Shown: piece by piece, positions 43,498 to 51,855 of the stretch
How positions within the stretch are numbered: the first letter of the stretch is position 1
Layout of the letters: the number at the start of each line of letters is the position of its first letter
DNA from: JBGTSJ01 sp041940305
Lineage (GTDB): Bacteria > Planctomycetota > Planctomycetia > Planctomycetales > Planctomycetaceae
DNA length: 64,000 nucleotides
Assembly (NCBI GenBank): GCA_041940305.1
Contig: JBGTSJ010000030.1
Coordinates: forward strand, 1-64,000
Direction: 5' to 3'
Program-made: the position numbers and the translations under genes
Notes under the pieces: generated by a model
Databases searched by the model: none
The model's input: the letters and a program-made list of their open reading frames with translations, nothing else
What the model was told of the DNA's origin: nothing

Positions 43498-44520
43498 TTA
43501 CCATTCACCAAGCGTCTCGTTGTTGCGCGCGGTGCCGAGCGCCCGCCACAGATTGACGTCTACGTTCTCGGAGGCAAATCGAACCGAGCCGTCCGCCACC
43601 AAGGCATGCACGCCCCCTTCGTGGTAGCTGCGGGCATACTGTGCTGCATTGGCACCGCTGACGACGCACGGGGCAAAGACCACGTTATTGCAATACGAAG
43701 ACACATCGGCGACGGTCGTATTCGGTCCCCATTCCGTCGAGAACAACACGTTGCCTTCCCAAGTGTTGTAGTATCGGCCGCGCAGATCGTGGTTCGGGCC
43801 GTCTTCGACGACGATGATTTCCGACCCCATCAGCGTATTCGATGTGCCATCGGTCGCATCCCTGATCTGAGAGGCAGACAGCGGCCAGAACAATCCTCGA
43901 TTCGCGACCACCGGTGCACTTGACGGTGGCCTAAGAAACACACCCCGCCCATAGCATGTCACGTAGTTGCCATGGAATCCCTGAGCACTCGGGGGCGAAG
44001 TGGTACCTAGGGTAATTCGCTTGGGACTTGTCGGATCACTGGGGCAGTTCAGCGTGGGAACGATCGCCTGCTTCATGGCGTTCATCGGATCGCCAGCGGG
44101 CCCGGCGCAGCATCCATATCCAATCGTGGCCCAGTTGTACGAGTTGTAAAGCGGTGCCTGGTCGATATATGGGAGGATCTGCTGCATCCAGCAGGTCCGT
44201 GCCCCAGCCTGAGGTGCATAAGGAAATCCGAGTGAGTTGATGTCCGTTCCGATCCCATTCATCTGGCCCGGCGGGAAGACTTTGTGCGAGTCATGATAAT
44301 TGTGCAGCGCCAGGCCGATCTGCTTGAGATGGTTCTTGCACTGCGTCCTCCGCGCGGCTTCGCGCGCCTGCTGAACCGCCGGCAGGAGCAGGGCGATCAG
44401 GATGGCGATGATCGCGATCACCACGAGCAGCTCGATCAGGGTAAAGGCCCGAGCCGTTCGGCAGCCGAAATGACGATGCTGCGGCGCAGCATCAAGCATT
44501 CTCAACTTCACGTGTCTCAT
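43498..44520 (-). CDS. DUF1559 protein with type IV-like prepilin N-terminus
   Basis: 340-residue planctomycete pseudopilin-like protein. Prepilin leader: basic MRHVKLRMLDAAPQHRHFGC, then RAFTLIELLVVIAIIAILIA and LLPAVQQAREAARRTQCKNHL, the standard DUF1559 junction. The residue before the phenylalanine is alanine rather than the usual glycine. The body has ILPYIDQAPLYNSYNW, CPSDPT, and a C-terminal HEGGVHALVADGSVRFASENVDVNLWRALGT, the H-X9-DG motif of the family. The start ATG 44520 has a strong GGGAGGT site. Processing by prepilin peptidase and assembly in a pseudopilus are family expectations. Confidence 0.92.
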   Translation of the reverse strand: MRHVKLRMLDAAPQHRHFGCRTARAFTLIELLVVIAIIAILIALLLPAVQQAREAARRTQCKNHLKQIGLALHNYHDSHKVFPPGQMNGIGTDINSLGFPYAPQAGARTCWMQQILPYIDQAPLYNSYNWATIGYGCCAGPAGDPMNAMKQAIVPTLNCPSDPTSPKRITLGTTSPPSAQGFHGNYVTCYGRGVFLRPPSSAPVVANRGLFWPLSASQIRDATDGTSNTLMGSEIIVVEDGPNHDLRGRYYNTWEGNVLFSTEWGPNTTVADVSSYCNNVVFAPCVVSGANAAQYARSYHEGGVHALVADGSVRFASENVDVNLWRALGTARNNETLGEW

Positions 44521-44957
44521 CGCAGACCTCCCGAAGAAAGAGAGGAAGAAAAGGGCCACCGCGCGCTTAACGAAGGCGAATCGCGCTGGCCGGCTGAGCG
44601 AGACTACCGCTCGATGCCGAGCAGCACAATCTTGCAGTTGACGTGAGACGATCGACGTCGGGCGCGCCGCCATCTGAAGAGAACGACGCGCACGTGATTG
44701 CTTATGGATATACCCGGACGGCCACACCATGTCAACGCACAACAGACAATACGTCTGTGTTCTGTGTGTGTTTACGCCCGGCTTGGGGCATGTATTGGAA
44801 CTTGTTGCCCCGAAATCCGCGGACGGTGATCGGTCCAGTATCAAAGCAGGCGCAGCAGCGGGCGGTTCGCTGCTTGCGCCAACCAGGAGGGTGACTCATG
44901 TCGCCGATCGCCGCCACCGCGCTGACAGCCGACTATTCTGGGGAGCGTCGTGTGCGG
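44521..44957. other. Spacer upstream of DUF1559 gene
   Basis: About 437 bases without a gene. It is less GC-rich than its surroundings near 44690-44770, where AT stretches (TTGCTTATGGATATACC) could include a promoter for the DUF1559 gene. Confidence 0.45.
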
Positions 44958-45407
44958 TCAGTCGCCCGTGCCGACTTCCATGTTGATTGCCTCGAACACC
45001 AGCTCCCGCTCGGCGCGGTGCAGCTCGATGAAGGAGTCCATCCATTCTTCGACTTCGACGCGGAGGCGATCCGCGATCTCCGCCATCGGGAACCGGGTCA
45101 CCAGGCGGTCGCGGAGCATCCGCAGCTGGCGGTAGAGATGGACGTGCTGGCGCTCCAGTCGCTCGACGGCGTTGTCCCAGCTGGGGTACTCGTCGAGAAC
45201 GTTTTGCAGGTAGCCGTCGCGGGACTTCAGGGCGAACTCCTTGGGGAGCGTTTCGAGCAGCGACTCCAGCACGGCCATGAGCCAGCGGCGGTTCACTTCC
45301 GTCGGCTCATCATCCAGGAGATCCCGCAGGTCCCCCAGCAGGATGTATTCGAACTCGCAGCATTTGCGCAGGTCGGTCGCGGCCTCGGGGCAGGTGAGCA
45401 GAGACAT
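44958..45407 (-). CDS. Hemerythrin-like helical protein
   Basis: 149-residue all-helical protein. The pattern CEFEYILLGDLRDLLDD, EYPSWDNAVERLERQHVHLYRQL, MLRDRLVTRFP and MDSFIELHRAERELVFEAI recalls hemerythrin HHE domains, but only some of the expected iron-binding histidines are visible, so a non-metal variant is possible. Start ATG 45407 has GGAGGTGT upstream; the frame is open to 45458. No operon partner; divergent from the radical SAM gene. Confidence 0.6.
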   Translation of the reverse strand: MSLLTCPEAATDLRKCCEFEYILLGDLRDLLDDEPTEVNRRWLMAVLESLLETLPKEFALKSRDGYLQNVLDEYPSWDNAVERLERQHVHLYRQLRMLRDRLVTRFPMAEIADRLRVEVEEWMDSFIELHRAERELVFEAINMEVGTGD

Positions 45408-45718
45408 GAGACACCTCCTGATTCGGCACGCCAGCCGGACAGCGGAGACCGGCTCCATGCGGGTGTTGCCCGCAACCTTCCGAATGTGGGGATCCGAAAG
45501 TTGCGTGTGTCGCGAAATGTGGGACAGAACTGTCCAGTGGGCGTCGAACGACGCACCCAGCCAGCCTAAACACTCGGAAGGCTCGAATCAAATCCGAATT
45601 GCGCGTTGAGACGGCGAATACGGAATCTCCCGATGGCGCGGCTCTCGCATCGGACTCCTTACAAATACTATACTAATGTATCAATCTCGAGCGTAACCTG
45701 TTTGACAGCGGGGATGTC
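45408..45718. other. Divergent spacer before the radical SAM gene
   Basis: About 311 bases. A TATACT hexamer at 45670-45675 in an AT-rich stretch, 44 bases before the radical SAM start, is a possible -10 element; its -35 partner is weak. Confidence 0.35.
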
Positions 45719-46810
45719 GTGGACGACGCGACCGCCAATCCGTTTCAGCCGAAGGGGCGCGGGGCCGTCACCCGTCCGGCCAACCGGTTCGGCGAGACGC
45801 ACGCCGTTCCTGACTGGGAGCACGTCGCAAACGACGCGGACGACATCGCGGATCTGAACGCGGTGCCGACGACGTATCTGCCCGACGCGTCCCGGTCGAT
45901 CATCAGCGAGAACGACAGCCCCGATCTGCCGTTCCGCTACAGTCTGAATCCCTATCGAGGCTGCCAGCACGGCTGCGCGTACTGCTACGCGCGGCCCACT
46001 CATGAGTACCTTGGGCTCAGCGCGGGCCTCGACTTTGAGTCAAAAATCTTCGTCAAGCATCAGGCCGCCGAACTCCTGCGCGACTGGCTTGCGCGGGACC
46101 GATATGTTCCCGAAGCCATCACGATGTCGGGCGTGACGGATTGCTATCAACCGGCGGAGCGGGAATTCCGCGTCACCCGGGGCTGCCTGGAGGTCGCTCG
46201 CGACGCAGGGCAGCCGATCGGCGTCGTCACCAAGAGCGCGCTCGTCACGCGCGACCTCGACGTCCTGTCGGAGATGGCGTCGCGCAGGCTGGCCGGAGTC
46301 GCCGTCAGTGTTACGACGCTCGATGCGAATCTCGTCCGCGACCTGGAGCCGCGCACGAGCCGTCCCGAAGCCCGACTGCGGACGATCAGAGCGCTGAGCG
46401 AGGCCGGTATCCCGGCACGGGTGATGGTCGCACCGGTGATTCCGGGATTGAACGACGCCGAGATTCCCGCCATCCTGTCCGCCGCGCGGGATGCCGGGGC
46501 CTGCAGCGCCGGTTACATCCTGCTCCGGTTGCCGTTCGCAGTGAAGGAGATCTTCCAGGAATGGCTGCAGCGCACGCAGCCGAGCAAGGCCGATCGGATC
46601 GAAAGCCTCATCCGCTCCACGCGCGACGGCAAGTTGACCGACTCCCGCTTCGGATCGCGCTTCCGCGGCACCGGGCAGATTGCCGAGCAGATCAAGCGGA
46701 CCTTTGAGGTGTTCACTCGCAAGTACGGTCTCGACCAGCCCGGCCCGCCGCTCGACACATCGCAGTTCCGCCCGCCGCTCCCCCGCAACGGTCAGATGCG
46801 GCTGTTCTGA
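45719..46810 (+). CDS. PA0069-family radical SAM protein
   Basis: 363-residue radical SAM protein of the spore-photoproduct-lyase-like PA0069 family. The cluster motif CQHGCAYCYARPTHEYLG lies near residue 80, followed by DFESKIFVKHQAAELL and TMSGVTDCYQPAERE. Further conserved parts: GVVTKSALVTRD, VAVSVTTLDANLVRDLEP and MVAPVIPGLND. The family substrate is unknown. The start is GTG 45719 with GCGGGGAT upstream; the first 40 residues are poorly conserved. Downstream comes a repeat-bearing spacer, then the secretin-N-like gene on the other strand. Confidence 0.93.
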   Translation: MDDATANPFQPKGRGAVTRPANRFGETHAVPDWEHVANDADDIADLNAVPTTYLPDASRSIISENDSPDLPFRYSLNPYRGCQHGCAYCYARPTHEYLGLSAGLDFESKIFVKHQAAELLRDWLARDRYVPEAITMSGVTDCYQPAEREFRVTRGCLEVARDAGQPIGVVTKSALVTRDLDVLSEMASRRLAGVAVSVTTLDANLVRDLEPRTSRPEARLRTIRALSEAGIPARVMVAPVIPGLNDAEIPAILSAARDAGACSAGYILLRLPFAVKEIFQEWLQRTQPSKADRIESLIRSTRDGKLTDSRFGSRFRGTGQIAEQIKRTFEVFTRKYGLDQPGPPLDTSQFRPPLPRNGQMRLF

Positions 46811-46822
46811 GGGGGATATTTG

Positions 46823-46977
46823 GAACAGGAGGTAACGGAGGAAACAGAGAGTGAGCAGGCGTCCGTGCTTGTCGCAGTGTCTTTGAAGGGCGGATGACTA
46901 TAGCGGTCGCCTGCGGCTCCCCGCGAAACGATTGACCGCCGCTCGAATCCCGATCCCTCTGTTACCTCCTGTTCAAC
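46823..46977. repeat. Inverted pair of GAACAGGAGG elements
   Basis: Left GAACAGGAGGTAACGGAGGA (46823) with AACAGAG, right CTCTGTTACCTCCTGTTCAAC (46957-46977, shortened). The right copy encodes the last residues (EELNRR and stop) of the secretin-N-like protein. Same family as the pair at 22556-22774 and the single copy at 48086-48115. Confidence 0.78.
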
Positions 46978-48203
46978 TCTTCATCCGGACGAATGAGAAT
47001 CTGCTCCCCTTTGATCTCGTACTCCAGTCCCAGCGGTTCGCAGATCGCTGTGAGCAGTTCGTCGGCGGTGGCCTGCTTGAGGTCGAGGCTGATCTTGGTG
47101 GTGAGGTCGACGCCGGCCGCGGCCAGGGCGTCCACGTCGTACTGCACATCGACGTCGTTCACCTGCAGGGTCTTCAGCACCGCTCCGGCCGGTTGACGCA
47201 CGACCCGCAGCGTGAAGCGTCTCCGCGCGAGCGGCCCGAAGCCGGCGGCCGCGTTATCCTCGTCCGGATCATCACCCCTCGCGAGAACTTCGATGTCCTC
47301 GTGCTGCTCAACCGTGGCGGTTGCAGTGAGCTGCCGCCCCGAGATCTCCACCGCCACATCCGGGAATCGCTCCTGCACCAGATCGCGCGCCGAGGCTGGA
47401 GCGATGACGCGCACCGGATGCGTGCGTTGGATCGCAACCTGTGCCGGCGCGGACACGACGCGAATCCCGTCGGCCGTCCCGGTCCATTCGAACGTGAGAT
47501 CGAACTGGATCAGCACCAGCGAGATGGCTTCGATCGGCGTGACGCCAATAAACGTCCCGCCGGCCCACAGGTCGTGCGGAATCCGATCGAGGCCCTCCAC
47601 CATCAGTCCGCCGCGCTGCGCGACACGCAGGAGCAGGTCGGCCGGGCGTTCGAGATCGTCCCAGGCGAACGAGTGCGTCTGCGCCAACTCGAACTCGCGT
47701 CGACCGAGTGCTTCGCCGAACGTATCGAGTTCCAGCGCCCGCAGCACGCAGAGCGTTCGAAGCTTGGCCGTGCTCTCCGGCGAGCCGATGAAGACTGTGT
47801 CGCCGACGACGCTCACGATCGCATCGGCCTGCTGGGCAATCTGCTCTATGGCGTGCTGCAGCCGCGTAGGAGGGAGGTTGGCGTCAATCTCCAGTCCGGG
47901 ATCGACGCGGCGATCGACCACGATCGCAATGCCACGGTCCGCCGCCAGCCGCGCCAGCATCGGGCGGAGTTCGACGTCCGAGCGGGTGACGGTCACCGGC
48001 TTGTCGAGTTCGCGGCGGAAGTCGCTGCCCGTGCGGTATGCGGGACGGTCATCCTGACAGACGCCGGCTGCGGCGCCGGTCAGGATGAACAGGAGTGAAC
48101 AGAGGAAACGGAGGGGGGCAACCGGTGCGATCCGCCGGGTGACGTTGAAAGCTGGAACAAGCGCAGCGAGGCAGTGCGGCCGTATTGTTCGACGCGTTGG
48201 CAT
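46962..48203 (-). CDS. Exported protein with secretin N-domain-like (STN) repeats
   Basis: 413 residues with a probable signal sequence (LRFLCSLLFILTGAAAG near residues 30-50). At least two secretin/TonB short N-terminal-like (STN) modules are visible: KPVTVTRSDVELRPMLARLAADRGIAIVVD, IGVTPIEAISLVLIQFDLTFEWTGTADGIRVV, and the closing QATADELLTAICEPLGLEYEIKGEQILIR. No secretin channel domain follows, so it is a soluble or periplasmic protein. Both ends use repeat DNA: the signal region around 48086-48115 and the C-terminal EELNRR. Function unknown. Confidence 0.7.
   Translation of the reverse strand: MPTRRTIRPHCLAALVPAFNVTRRIAPVAPLRFLCSLLFILTGAAAGVCQDDRPAYRTGSDFRRELDKPVTVTRSDVELRPMLARLAADRGIAIVVDRRVDPGLEIDANLPPTRLQHAIEQIAQQADAIVSVVGDTVFIGSPESTAKLRTLCVLRALELDTFGEALGRREFELAQTHSFAWDDLERPADLLLRVAQRGGLMVEGLDRIPHDLWAGGTFIGVTPIEAISLVLIQFDLTFEWTGTADGIRVVSAPAQVAIQRTHPVRVIAPASARDLVQERFPDVAVEISGRQLTATATVEQHEDIEVLARGDDPDEDNAAAGFGPLARRRFTLRVVRQPAGAVLKTLQVNDVDVQYDVDALAAAGVDLTTKISLDLKQATADELLTAICEPLGLEYEIKGEQILIRPDEELNRR
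48086..48115. repeat. Single GAACAGGAGT element inside the secretin-N-like gene
   Basis: TGAACAGGAGTGAACAGAGG followed by AAACGGAGG on the plus strand. Read on the minus strand it gives the hydrophobic core of the signal sequence of the 46962-48203 gene. Confidence 0.7.
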
Positions 48204-48235
48204 TGCCCGTTCGACGATTGTTCTGGCTCAACACG

Positions 48236-48269
48236 CAGCGGACGGCACACGGAGTGTGCCTGCTACTTT
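48236..48269. repeat. GGCACAC-GGA-GTGTGCC element, copy 3
   Basis: CAGCGGACGGCACACGGAGT then GTGCCTGCTACTTT; core identical to copies 1 and 2. It touches the stop codon (48268-48270) of the cytochrome gene, so it lies between two minus-strand genes. Confidence 0.88.
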
Positions 48270-49044
48270 ATTCGGCGTCGCGAAACTTTTCGTGGCAGGC
48301 GTCGCAGGTTTCGTTGGCGGCGTCAAAGAGTTCTCGCGCCTTTGTACCGTCTTTCTCCTCTACGGCCGCGGCGACCGCCACCATCTTCTCGCGGTAGTCG
48401 GCGGCCCACTCCTGCCACTGCGGAATATCGGCCTCGTTCTTGACTTCGTGCGTGTCGGCATACATGGGCAGCGCCAGCAGGGCGACCGTGGTCGCGTGCC
48501 CCGCTTCCTCGGGACGGCCGCGCGGGCGGCGGAACACGCCGACCAGTTTGGCGTTCCGGCTGTTGATCTCCTCCATCATCGGATGCATGCGGATCAGCTT
48601 GTTCCATTCGTACTCCGCCGGGGCATCAACCGCTCCCCCGCCGCCGCGGGCTTCCTTGACGGCGGCCAGCATCCCCTGCGCATCCTCATACGATGTGTCC
48701 CGCTTGTACTTGATCGCCGCCTCGCGCAGCGCCGGGCCGGAGAATCCCGCGTCCCCCTGCTCCGGATGTTCGGCGACCGCCTGACCCATCACCGTCAGCA
48801 CGGCGAAGGCCTGCCAGACGTCTTTCTCCTTCTGCATCTCGAACTTCTCGGCCGACTCCAGCGCCCCCGCCAGCACTTCGATCTTCGAATCGACTTCGAG
48901 CAGGATGGCCTCGATCGTGGCGACCTGCTCCACGTCGGCCGGAGCCTTGGCGAAGACCGGCGCCAGCGAAGCCGCGGCCAGCACTCCCGACAGGACGACG
49001 AACTGCCAAACAACACGGCGGCGCTGCGAAGATGAGTTGCTCAC
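48268..49044 (-). CDS. Exported c-type cytochrome (single haem at C-terminus)
   Basis: 258 residues. Signal peptide VVWQFVVLSGVLAAASLAPVFAKAPAD. Helical body with no other cysteines than those of ETCDACHEKFRD near the C-terminus, a CxxCH haem-c site; placement resembles cytochrome c-prime-like four-helix proteins. The sixth ligand is not identified. The gene is divergent from the bd-like oxidase operon, so it may pass electrons to it. The GTG at 49044 (VSNSSSQRRR) is used since the upstream frame covers a repeat hairpin and has no similarity. Confidence 0.75.
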   Translation of the reverse strand: MSNSSSQRRRVVWQFVVLSGVLAAASLAPVFAKAPADVEQVATIEAILLEVDSKIEVLAGALESAEKFEMQKEKDVWQAFAVLTVMGQAVAEHPEQGDAGFSGPALREAAIKYKRDTSYEDAQGMLAAVKEARGGGGAVDAPAEYEWNKLIRMHPMMEEINSRNAKLVGVFRRPRGRPEEAGHATTVALLALPMYADTHEVKNEADIPQWQEWAADYREKMVAVAAAVEEKDGTKARELFDAANETCDACHEKFRDAE

Positions 49045-49159
49045 GGATGTCTGCCTGCGGTTCTCTGTTCTGCGAAACGGTCCAGCACGGTCTCCCAACG
49101 GGACCGCACACACGTAAGATACGGCGGCGGATTCAGCAGCGGCAACCGTGGGAACGGGA

Positions 49160-49237
49160 AGGAGTCGAGGAGGCGAGGATTCAAGGAGTCGAGGGGAAGC
49201 CCCCTTGAATCCTTGACTCCTCGAATCCTTGATTCCT
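49160..49237. repeat. Long imperfect hairpin of GGAGTCGA units before the bd-like gene
   Basis: Two 37-base arms (from AGGAGTCGAGGAGGCGAGGA at 49160 to TTGATTCCT at 49237) pair with seven or eight mismatches around a four-base loop. Each arm is built of an 8-base unit (GGAGTCGA, GGAGGCGA, GGATTCAA, GGAGTCGA). It ends 21 bases before the ATG at 49259. Confidence 0.8.
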
Positions 49238-49258
49238 CCCGACAACATCAGCCCTTCC

Positions 49259-50671
49259 ATGGACTCCTTCCCCTACTACCCGATCAACGAGTTCGGCCCC
49301 GCGATGAAGGGCATCGCGATCGGGTCGCTGGGGATCGTGCATGTGTTTCTGGCACAGTTCGGGATCGGCGGCGGCTTGCTGATGCTCTACTTCCAGTGGC
49401 TCGCCCAGACCGGCCGCGAGCCGCTCGCCCGCAAGTTCACCGACGGCTTCTTCAAGTTCGTGGTGCTCGTCAGTTTCGTGCTGGGCGCGACGACCGGCGT
49501 CGGCATGTGGTTCATGACCATCCAAGCCAGCGCCCGCACCATCGGGGCGATGGTGGATGTCTTCCACTGGCTGTGGGCGACGGAGTGGCTGTTCTTCTCG
49601 CTGGAGATCGTCGCCGGGTACTCCTTCTACCGTTACGGTCCGCGGCTGGACGACCGCTCGCGGATGACGCTCATCGCCATTTATGCCATCGCCTCGTGGT
49701 TCAGCCTGTTCTGGATCAACGGAATCCTCTCGTGGCAGCTGACGCCCGGTCGCTTCATCGAAACCGGCCACATGTGGGACGGGTTCTTCAATCCCAGCTT
49801 CTTCCCGTCGGTCATCTTCCGCACAATCACGTCGATGGCGATCGCCGCGCTCGGCGCGTGCATCGTCATCAACTTCATGCCGGACGTCGACCGCCAGCAG
49901 CGGACCGACCTGATCCATCGGGCCGCGTACTTCCTGGCGCCGGCGTTGATCATGCCGCTGCTCGGCCTGTGGTACTTCATGGTCATCCCCGCGGACAGCC
50001 GCGCCTGGGCGCTGGGGGGCAACGTCCCGATGATGATGTTCTTCGTCCTGGCCATCGTCTGCTCGACGATCATCTCCTGCTATTCGATCTTCGGCCTGCT
50101 GCGCCTCAAGCTCTACATCAACACCGCCACGTCGGCGCTGCTCGTCTCGCTGGCGTTCCTCGCCACAGCCTTCGCCGAGTTCGTGCGCGAAGGAGTCCGC
50201 AAGCCGTACTCGGTGCGCGGCTACGTCTATTCCAACTCCTTCACGCAGGAGGAACTCGACTACTTCCGGCAGGTCGGTGCGACGACGCACGATCCGTATC
50301 CCCTGCGCGACGCCGAATCGTACCCCAATCCGCAGGTGGCACACGGCGCGCACGTCTATCGCAACCTCTGCAGCGTCTGTCATACGCCCGACGGCGCCAA
50401 CGGCCTGACGCACGTCACCGGCGGCTGGACCGACGAACAACTGCGGATGAACATCTCCAAGCTGCAGCGGACCAAGCCCTTCATGCCGCCGTTCGGGGGG
50501 ACGGCCGAAGAACTGGAGTCGCTCGTTCAGTGGATCAAGTGGCTGAACGCCGGTAAACCGGCCGAGTGGGAGCAGACCGACAATCCCGCCGTCATCGCGC
50601 AGATTCAACAGTGGCTCGATGAAGTCGGGACCGAGCCGGCGATGGCCCTGGCCGGGGAGGGCGCCCACTGA
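49259..50671 (+). CDS. Cytochrome bd-like oxidase subunit I with C-terminal haem-c domain
   Basis: 470 residues. The first 330 are CydA-like with about eight membrane helices: MKGIAIGSLGIVHVFLAQFG places a histidine (H28) where CydA has its haem ligand, followed by GATTGVGMWFM and ATEWLFFSLEIVAGYSFY. The helix where E. coli CydA has its second histidine (KFVHTVASGYV) reads VIFRTITSMAIA, so that histidine is arginine. The quinol-binding Q-loop is not obvious. A cytochrome c domain fills the C-terminus (HGAHVYRNLCSVCHTPDG, then KPFMPPF). This matches the OR-type bd-like families with fused haem c reported for several phyla. Start ATG 49259; TGA overlaps the next ATG by one base. Confidence 0.82.
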   Translation: MDSFPYYPINEFGPAMKGIAIGSLGIVHVFLAQFGIGGGLLMLYFQWLAQTGREPLARKFTDGFFKFVVLVSFVLGATTGVGMWFMTIQASARTIGAMVDVFHWLWATEWLFFSLEIVAGYSFYRYGPRLDDRSRMTLIAIYAIASWFSLFWINGILSWQLTPGRFIETGHMWDGFFNPSFFPSVIFRTITSMAIAALGACIVINFMPDVDRQQRTDLIHRAAYFLAPALIMPLLGLWYFMVIPADSRAWALGGNVPMMMFFVLAIVCSTIISCYSIFGLLRLKLYINTATSALLVSLAFLATAFAEFVREGVRKPYSVRGYVYSNSFTQEELDYFRQVGATTHDPYPLRDAESYPNPQVAHGAHVYRNLCSVCHTPDGANGLTHVTGGWTDEQLRMNISKLQRTKPFMPPFGGTAEELESLVQWIKWLNAGKPAEWEQTDNPAVIAQIQQWLDEVGTEPAMALAGEGAH

Positions 50672-51810
50672 TGGACGCCCTGTTCCCAACCGGCTTTCCG
50701 CTGCCGACGGCCGCGTACCTCACGTTGTACGTCGCGACGTGGGTGTTGCACGTCGTGTTCATGCACTACGTCCTCGCCGGGAGCGGATACCTGGTGATGC
50801 GCTCCGTCGTCTTCGGCGGTCGGGCCGATGACGGGCTGCCGGCGAAGTTCCTGCGAGAATGGCTCCCCTTCATGCTGAGCGCCGCGATCACCGCGGGCGT
50901 CGCCCCGCTGCTGTTCGTGCAGATCGTCTACCAGCACCGCTTCTACACCGGCAACCTGCTGCTCTTCTACCGCTGGCTGGCGATTCTCCCCGCGCTGATC
51001 ATCGGCTTCTACCTGCTCTACTTGCTCAAGGCGAACGCCGGCATCCTCAATCGCCCGTTCTTCCGCCCGCTGACTAAGCTGATCGTCTTCGTCTGCTTTG
51101 GTTATGTCGCCTGGCTGTGGACGATGAATCACCTGCTCAGCTCGCAGAGCCTGGATGTGTGGACGAGCCAGTACGTGGCCGGCACCGTGTTTTATCGCGG
51201 CGCCGACGTCCTGCCGCGACTGGCGTTCTGGTTCAGCAGCGCGTTCCCGACCTTCGCCGCATGGCTCGGCTGGCAGGTCTGGCTCAACCGCGACGACGGA
51301 CAGAACCTGCTCGCCGACGTCCCGGACGATGCGGAAGCCCGGGACGTCCGGCACATCGCGGTCGTCGCGCTCATCGGACTGCTCGCCGCGGGCGCGACCG
51401 CACTCGGTTACTACGCTATTCTTCCATCCGATCTGCAGAGCGTTGTCAGCGGCCCCTTCGCCGGCCTGTACTTCTGGATGGGAATCGTCGGCGGCTGCAT
51501 TCAGGCGGCGGGCTGGATCCGGCTCTGGTCGCAATCGCAGGTCACCGTGCCGCGGATGCTGACCATCACCGCGGGACTGCTGCTGACGCTGATCGGCGTC
51601 GCCGTCGTCCGCGAATCACTGCGACTCGGCCAGGTGGATATCACGCTGCTTTACGATGAACATGAGAAGGCGTCCCAGGTTGCCGGACGGGGCACGTTCA
51701 TCACATTCCTGGTGATCAACTCGGCGCTGATCGTGTGGTGCGCCCGGATCGTCCGCGGACGGGCTCAGGCCGGTCCACGATCCCAGCAGGATGCGCACGA
51801 GAACGATTGA
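50671..51810 (+). CDS. Membrane subunit partner of the bd-like oxidase (CydB-analogue)
   Basis: 379-residue integral membrane protein, nine or ten helices (for example VATWVLHVVFMHYVLAGSGY, PFMLSAAITAGVAPLLFVQI, WLAILPALIIGFYLLYLL). It is not clearly CydB by sequence, but it is translationally coupled to the CydA-like gene (TGATG) and has the size of CydB, so it probably is the second membrane subunit. Conserved histidines (VLHVVFMHY) could bind haem or cofactor. The short C-terminal tail is hydrophilic. No other gene follows in the operon. Confidence 0.75.
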   Translation: MDALFPTGFPLPTAAYLTLYVATWVLHVVFMHYVLAGSGYLVMRSVVFGGRADDGLPAKFLREWLPFMLSAAITAGVAPLLFVQIVYQHRFYTGNLLLFYRWLAILPALIIGFYLLYLLKANAGILNRPFFRPLTKLIVFVCFGYVAWLWTMNHLLSSQSLDVWTSQYVAGTVFYRGADVLPRLAFWFSSAFPTFAAWLGWQVWLNRDDGQNLLADVPDDAEARDVRHIAVVALIGLLAAGATALGYYAILPSDLQSVVSGPFAGLYFWMGIVGGCIQAAGWIRLWSQSQVTVPRMLTITAGLLLTLIGVAVVRESLRLGQVDITLLYDEHEKASQVAGRGTFITFLVINSALIVWCARIVRGRAQAGPRSQQDAHEND

Positions 51811-51855
51811 CGACAGCGGCCTCCACGTTCTGCCGTCTGGCGCGACGGACTCCGT

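Noticed and set aside
49181..50689. 502-residue open frame opposite the bd-like oxidase
   Set aside because: Shadow of the membrane protein gene; highly charged and without similarity.
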